A DNA stretch of 40,183 bases from the NCBI GenBank assembly GCA_021604405.1, contig BQJA01000026.1:1-40183 (forward strand), in the 5' to 3' direction. Origin of the DNA: Nitrosomonas sp. (lineage in GTDB: Bacteria > Pseudomonadota > Gammaproteobacteria > Burkholderiales > Nitrosomonadaceae). The notes under the pieces were generated by a model. It worked only from the letters and a program-made list of their open reading frames with translations. It did not search any database and was not told the origin of the DNA. Positions within the stretch are counted from its first letter, which is position 1, and each line of letters begins with the position of its first letter. A program made the position numbers and the translations under genes. Shown one piece after another: positions 36,619 through 40,183 of the stretch.

Positions 36619-39600
36619 CTAAACAATAAATGCTGCTTGATCAAGTGTGGTTACCCCTGACAGTTCAACTACTGAGTCGGCAGTCCCGTCATTACCCGCA
36701 TCAATGAAGATTCTGCCGGTATTTGAATCCAGCGCGATATTAATGGCGTCCAACGTACCATCGGCCGCTGCATTATCAAGGAATGTCAGCGCATCTGCTG
36801 AATTCGATTGAATTGAAAACTCGATTAAGCCAAGTTCACTACCGCCACCATTAACAGCGGTGTCGAGTGCGGTCAAGTCGATTACGTCACCATTACGATC
36901 GTCTACTGCCGCGATCGCGCCGTTTTCATCCACCGCACCGTCGACGCCCTGTCCAACGGTATTCGCAGAGAAATCGGTAATCACATCCAGATTTACCAGC
37001 GAAGAATCCGTTGTAGTCAGCAACGCAAACAGATCGTTACCGTCACCGCCCGACAGGGTATCGGCACCGGTGTTACCGACGATAGTATCGTTGCCGTCAC
37101 CGCCAAAGATGGTATCACCATTTGCTGTCGCTGCGCCATTAATCACATCATCCATGCCTGAACCGACAATTTCGATGGCGGCAGCATCTGCAACCGCGTT
37201 CGTAACATTAATCTCAACACCTGCGCTATTCGATGATGCGTCAATAAAATTCAGATCTTCCATTCCTGCTGCTGAGGTAAACAGCAGCTTTTGATCGCCT
37301 GAAATATTCAGCACTTCGAGTTGGTCGTTGGTCAGCGCCAGGGTATTCGTGGCAATGTCCATTTCTGCGCCGTCAGGTTCTTCATCCGGCGTTCCGGTGC
37401 TTTCGACATTCAATATCTCAACGCCGGCAATGGTCGTTGTAGCTGTCGCGGCGGTGTTGTCGACGACGGCATCTGAATTCTCATCAATCAATGTATCAAT
37501 GATAAAATTCAGGCTGTTACTGTCGCCAGACGCATCGTCCAGTGTCACAATCAATCCGCCATCGTTGGTTGGCAGATCGCCAGCCAATGTCACGGTTGAA
37601 CCACTGCCAATACCCGTCACGGTCGCGGTACCCAGGTTTGCAACGCCATCTGCGGCCTTGAAGCTGTCGACGCCATCAAATAGCGATACATCTATTGAGA
37701 AGGTGTCTGGCAAAACATCCGTGACCGCCAGCACATCAAATCCAGTGTAAATTTCAGGATTGGCAATTGGATTGGCGAATATTAAGGCGGTAGATGATAA
37801 CGTGTCTTCACCGTCGCCCGCATCCACTGACGCTGTTTCATCATCCGCAGCGTTACCGATGGTGTAATCGTCGTCCCCATCGCCCAGCTCTACATTTGCG
37901 CCGGCCGCCAGGGCTTCTGTCTGAACCACACGGTCATCCCCGGAGCCAGTGGCGATCTCGGTTGCAGTACCATCAACAATAACATTGATATCGCCGAGAG
38001 TATTACTGGCCGCAACGGTCTCAAGCGTGGCCAGAGTGCCGGCATCACTCAGATCAACCGACGCGCCACCGGATACGTTCAGATCAGTTAATACATCAAA
38101 CGACGAATTGTTCGCATGCGCCATTAATGATCCATTACCGCTGACGCTGAATGAAGTCGCTGCATCTTCCACACTAAAGAAGTTGATGATATTTTCACCG
38201 GTTACGTTAGCGGTGATTGCAGTCGCGGTTCCATTATCCTGTTCCAGTGTAACAAGCTCGCCGTTATTATTTACAAGATTCAGCATCAAAGAATCGGGGT
38301 CGGCGTTATCCAGGTCAACGAGTGTAGCTGCATTGGCGCCAACATTATGGATTCCCAGCATCAGATTAGTTGCAGTTGAATCTTCGAATGTTACATTCGA
38401 CGACTGACTAAAAACACCCAGTTCCTGTGCATCGCCCAGATTTGAGAAAGTCCCTGCCGCTGTACTTTTGTTGGCGAAGACTGCATCGACACCGCTTGAT
38501 CCTACAAAATCAAGTTCGGCTGCGCCAGCAAAGCGCGCAAATACTTCTTCAACTGAGGTCAATGATGGTGCGATGGTGCCGGCAGGATTGCCGACTAAGG
38601 TTGCATTAAGCGTATCGATACCTTTTCCGCCATCGAGTACATCCACACTCTGTAGTGTATCAATTAAGTTGCTTGCACCGTCTTGTGCCGGTATTGCGGA
38701 AAAAAAGTTATTAACGCCGGTACCTACTAAATTGTCGGCATTAACGGTTAATATAAATGTGCCGGCGCCATCCAGCAATTGCGTTGACGCGCTTAAGTTT
38801 TCGCCATTAACTTCTGCTGTCACCGTAAAATTCTCGGGCAGTTCGGTTACGCCATCGCTTGCCGGTGTGACTTCAAAAGTCGCGGACGTTTCACCTGCAG
38901 AAATGGTTACATTGACCGGGTTAAATGATCCGGGCGCAAAGTCATTCAGGTTGGTGTCGTTGGTGCCTTGATTAGGTGCAGTCGTATTGCTGGGCTCAAC
39001 GTTAAAAGAAATAACCGTGTCTTCAGTCAGTGGCTTACTTGCTGTTACCGTGTAGGTCAAGGCCTGGCCTTCCAAAACTGAATCGTTGGTCGCAGACAAT
39101 TCAAAGCTTAATGTGTCATCAGGGGCGCCATTTACAATAAAGTCAATCTCTTCCTGGGTTAATGGCGCATCTCCTGTCAAATTAGCATAAAGTCCCTGCA
39201 ATGCGCTAATATCCGACGATGATTTATCAGCAGAGTAAGCCGCGCCAACCGCTGCCTTGTTATTGTACAAGATCTGTGTTGACAGAAACTCGTCAGGTAC
39301 CGGACCTTCCAGGAATGCAACGGCCTGTAACACAACGTCAGCGTAGCTTGCACCTGAATCCAGCCGAGAAGTAAAGAAGGCTTCAGCCTGTGCATCCGGA
39401 CTGGCTGGATCACTATTGCCTGGCGTCAGGCCATAGTTGTTCATCAATACGGCTACTTTTGCCGCGGTAGTTGTTTGACCGCCCAGGATGGCGTCGTTAA
39501 ATACAGGACTGGCTTCAAAGATATCCGCCAGTTCCTCAATGGTTGCGCCACCTTCAATCACCGCCGCAAAGTCATTTAGGAATGCCTGTCCTGGCGCCCC

Positions 39601-39660
39601 GTTAAAAAAACCATTGCAAACGTCTAAAATCTCGTTTTGTTGCTCACTCGTAATAGGCAT
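36619..39660 (-). CDS. Large acidic RTX/S-layer-like secreted protein
   Basis: This 1013-residue protein is rich in Asp, Asn, Gly, Ala and Thr, with one Cys (C15), and has no Sec signal. Residues 1-175 are helical and resemble DUF4214-type modules (IEELADIFEASPVFNDAIL and RLDSGASYADVVLQAVAFL). A Calx-beta/cadherin-like beta domain follows (about 183-292). Residues 300-830 are repetitive beta-rich sequence like S-layer or adhesin proteins. RTX calcium-binding nonapeptides appear at about 572-622 (GSGDDRVV, LGDGDDDY) and 833-878 (FGGDGNDTI, SGGDGNDLF). The C-terminal 135 residues begin DVITDFSAN and end LDQAAFIV, like a type I secretion signal. GAGGG lies about 7 nt before the ATG. Base composition looks more GC-rich than in flanking genes. 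A surface layer or adhesin role is likely; the exporter is not in this window. Confidence 0.88.
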   Translation of the reverse strand: MPITSEQQNEILDVCNGFFNGAPGQAFLNDFAAVIEGGATIEELADIFEASPVFNDAILGGQTTTAAKVAVLMNNYGLTPGNSDPASPDAQAEAFFTSRLDSGASYADVVLQAVAFLEGPVPDEFLSTQILYNNKAAVGAAYSADKSSSDISALQGLYANLTGDAPLTQEEIDFIVNGAPDDTLSFELSATNDSVLEGQALTYTVTASKPLTEDTVISFNVEPSNTTAPNQGTNDTNLNDFAPGSFNPVNVTISAGETSATFEVTPASDGVTELPENFTVTAEVNGENLSASTQLLDGAGTFILTVNADNLVGTGVNNFFSAIPAQDGASNLIDTLQSVDVLDGGKGIDTLNATLVGNPAGTIAPSLTSVEEVFARFAGAAELDFVGSSGVDAVFANKSTAAGTFSNLGDAQELGVFSQSSNVTFEDSTATNLMLGIHNVGANAATLVDLDNADPDSLMLNLVNNNGELVTLEQDNGTATAITANVTGENIINFFSVEDAATSFSVSGNGSLMAHANNSSFDVLTDLNVSGGASVDLSDAGTLATLETVAASNTLGDINVIVDGTATEIATGSGDDRVVQTEALAAGANVELGDGDDDYTIGNAADDETASVDAGDGEDTLSSTALIFANPIANPEIYTGFDVLAVTDVLPDTFSIDVSLFDGVDSFKAADGVANLGTATVTGIGSGSTVTLAGDLPTNDGGLIVTLDDASGDSNSLNFIIDTLIDENSDAVVDNTAATATTTIAGVEILNVESTGTPDEEPDGAEMDIATNTLALTNDQLEVLNISGDQKLLFTSAAGMEDLNFIDASSNSAGVEINVTNAVADAAAIEIVGSGMDDVINGAATANGDTIFGGDGNDTIVGNTGADTLSGGDGNDLFALLTTTDSSLVNLDVITDFSANTVGQGVDGAVDENGAIAAVDDRNGDVIDLTALDTAVNGGGSELGLIEFSIQSNSADALTFLDNAAADGTLDAINIALDSNTGRIFIDAGNDGTADSVVELSGVTTLDQAAFIV

Positions 39661-40183
39661 TTGAGTTCCCTCGATAAAAATTAATAAAATTATTGCAATA
39701 AAAAAAGTAATACACTTGCATCTCTAAACTTTTTACTTTGTCCTGCACCTTCCAACACAGACAAACACCTGAAAGAAAGAACTCAAGTTGTTGATTTAGC
39801 CGCATCTTGCTGAAAACCAACATAAATTTCGTGTAACCTCAAGTAATTTCTGTCAGGCTTGTTGCAAAGTTGCAACGTGTCGACACTATAGCAATAACAT
39901 TTATTTTTTAACTTTTAAGGTAAGGGGTAAAACAGCGCTATTTTACGTTTTTTGTCATGCACTAATACGCTTTGGAAACTTGGGCCGTAGCGCACCTAAG
40001 CTGTGGAAAATAACTTATTTGTTGAATTTATTGCAAGCCGAAAAAGCGGTAGATATTAATAATAGGTTATACTTATAAATGCATAAGATGTGAGACGCCA
40101 TAATCACAATTTTCAGCATCCCTGCATAGTGAGATTTCTGATTGAGACAACCCGGCAAAACTTTCGAGATAACCCTGGAAAAA
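39661..40183. other. Non-coding right-end region, upstream of the RTX gene
   Basis: All six frames are broken by frequent stops over these 520 bp and I see no gene. The stretch holds the RTX leader, the palindrome pair at 39861-39886, and a possible rightward promoter (TTGCAA 40031-40036, 17 nt, TATTAA 40054-40059) that would serve a gene beyond the window. Confidence 0.5.
39861..39890 (-). promoter_or_regulatory. Two adjoining palindromes and a -10 box upstream of the RTX gene
   Basis: GTTGCAAAGTTGCAAC (39861-39876) contains a perfect 7-bp inverted repeat with a 2-nt centre. It abuts the perfect 10-bp palindrome GTGTCGACAC (39877-39886). On the minus strand, TATAGT (39885-39890) borders them, so transcription would start within the palindromes. 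No good -35 is seen. This looks like an operator-controlled or activator-dependent promoter giving a leader of about 215 nt; that is inference from position. Confidence 0.4.

Noticed and set aside
36860-38971. Series of long plus-strand open frames antisense to the RTX gene
   Set aside because: They follow from the biased codon use of the RTX gene (few stop codons arise on the complement), translate to low-complexity Ser/Pro/Ala/Val sequence and lack ribosome sites.

Overview
The window looks like a chromosomal segment of an ammonia-oxidising betaproteobacterium of the Nitrosomonas type. The left edge carries the first 199 codons of ammonia monooxygenase subunit C with its metal-ligand Asp/His/His set intact. 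The rest is a betaproteobacterial housekeeping backbone (def-fmt-rsmB-DUF4390-ntrY-ntrX; LysM-dprA-smg-topB; aroA-cmk-rpsA-ihfB-lapA-pyrF) together with carbon genes arranged tkt-gapA-pgk-pyk-fba, as expected for a Calvin-cycle autotroph. I see no insertion sequence, prophage, CRISPR array, tRNA or rRNA. The assignment rests on remembered protein families and gene order, not on a database search.

Layout. 1-6082 (minus strand): a thioredoxin-fold protein, an inositol-monophosphatase-family protein, trkA and trkH run as one tight unit, followed by a stand-alone PilG-like receiver protein and then, after a 495 bp regulatory gap, amoC. 6241-10434 (plus): rsmE, argA, yggX and a CYTH-CHAD protein. 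10478-17482 (minus): fba, pyk, pgk, gapA and tkt, transcribed tkt to fba, with strong hairpins splitting gapA from pgk. 17661-24648 (minus): ntrX, ntrY, DUF4390, rsmB, fmt and def, several overlapping by 4 bp. 24768-30194 (plus): a secreted LysM protein, dprA, smg and topB. 30327-30945 (minus): a small membrane protein and a possible frameshifted gene remnant. 31002-36368 (plus): aroA, cmk, rpsA, ihfB, lapA and pyrF. 36619-39660 (minus): a 1013-residue acidic RTX/S-layer-like protein, probably exported by type I secretion. The last 520 bp are non-coding.

How the genes work together. AmoC belongs to the energy-yielding ammonia oxidation complex. The tkt-gapA-pgk-fba genes regenerate and process Calvin-cycle sugars, while pyk drains carbon towards pyruvate. 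argA and aroA begin the arginine branch and complete a late step of the aromatic pathway; pyrF and cmk serve pyrimidines. rsmB, rsmE, fmt, def and rpsA serve translation, and ihfB, topB and dprA serve DNA structure and uptake. NtrYX and TrkAH handle envelope/redox sensing and potassium.

Most unusual points. The NtrX-like regulator has lost the ATPase and sigma-54 contact motifs. The large RTX protein has two palindromes upstream of it. aroA has a promoter placed so that its mRNA should be leaderless or nearly so. An intrinsic-terminator-like hairpin lies just before rpsA. A run of hairpins sits between dprA and smg. A PilG-like receiver sits alone upstream of amoC. I did not find a clearly new multi-gene system; the strongest leads are the RTX protein and the degenerate NtrX.
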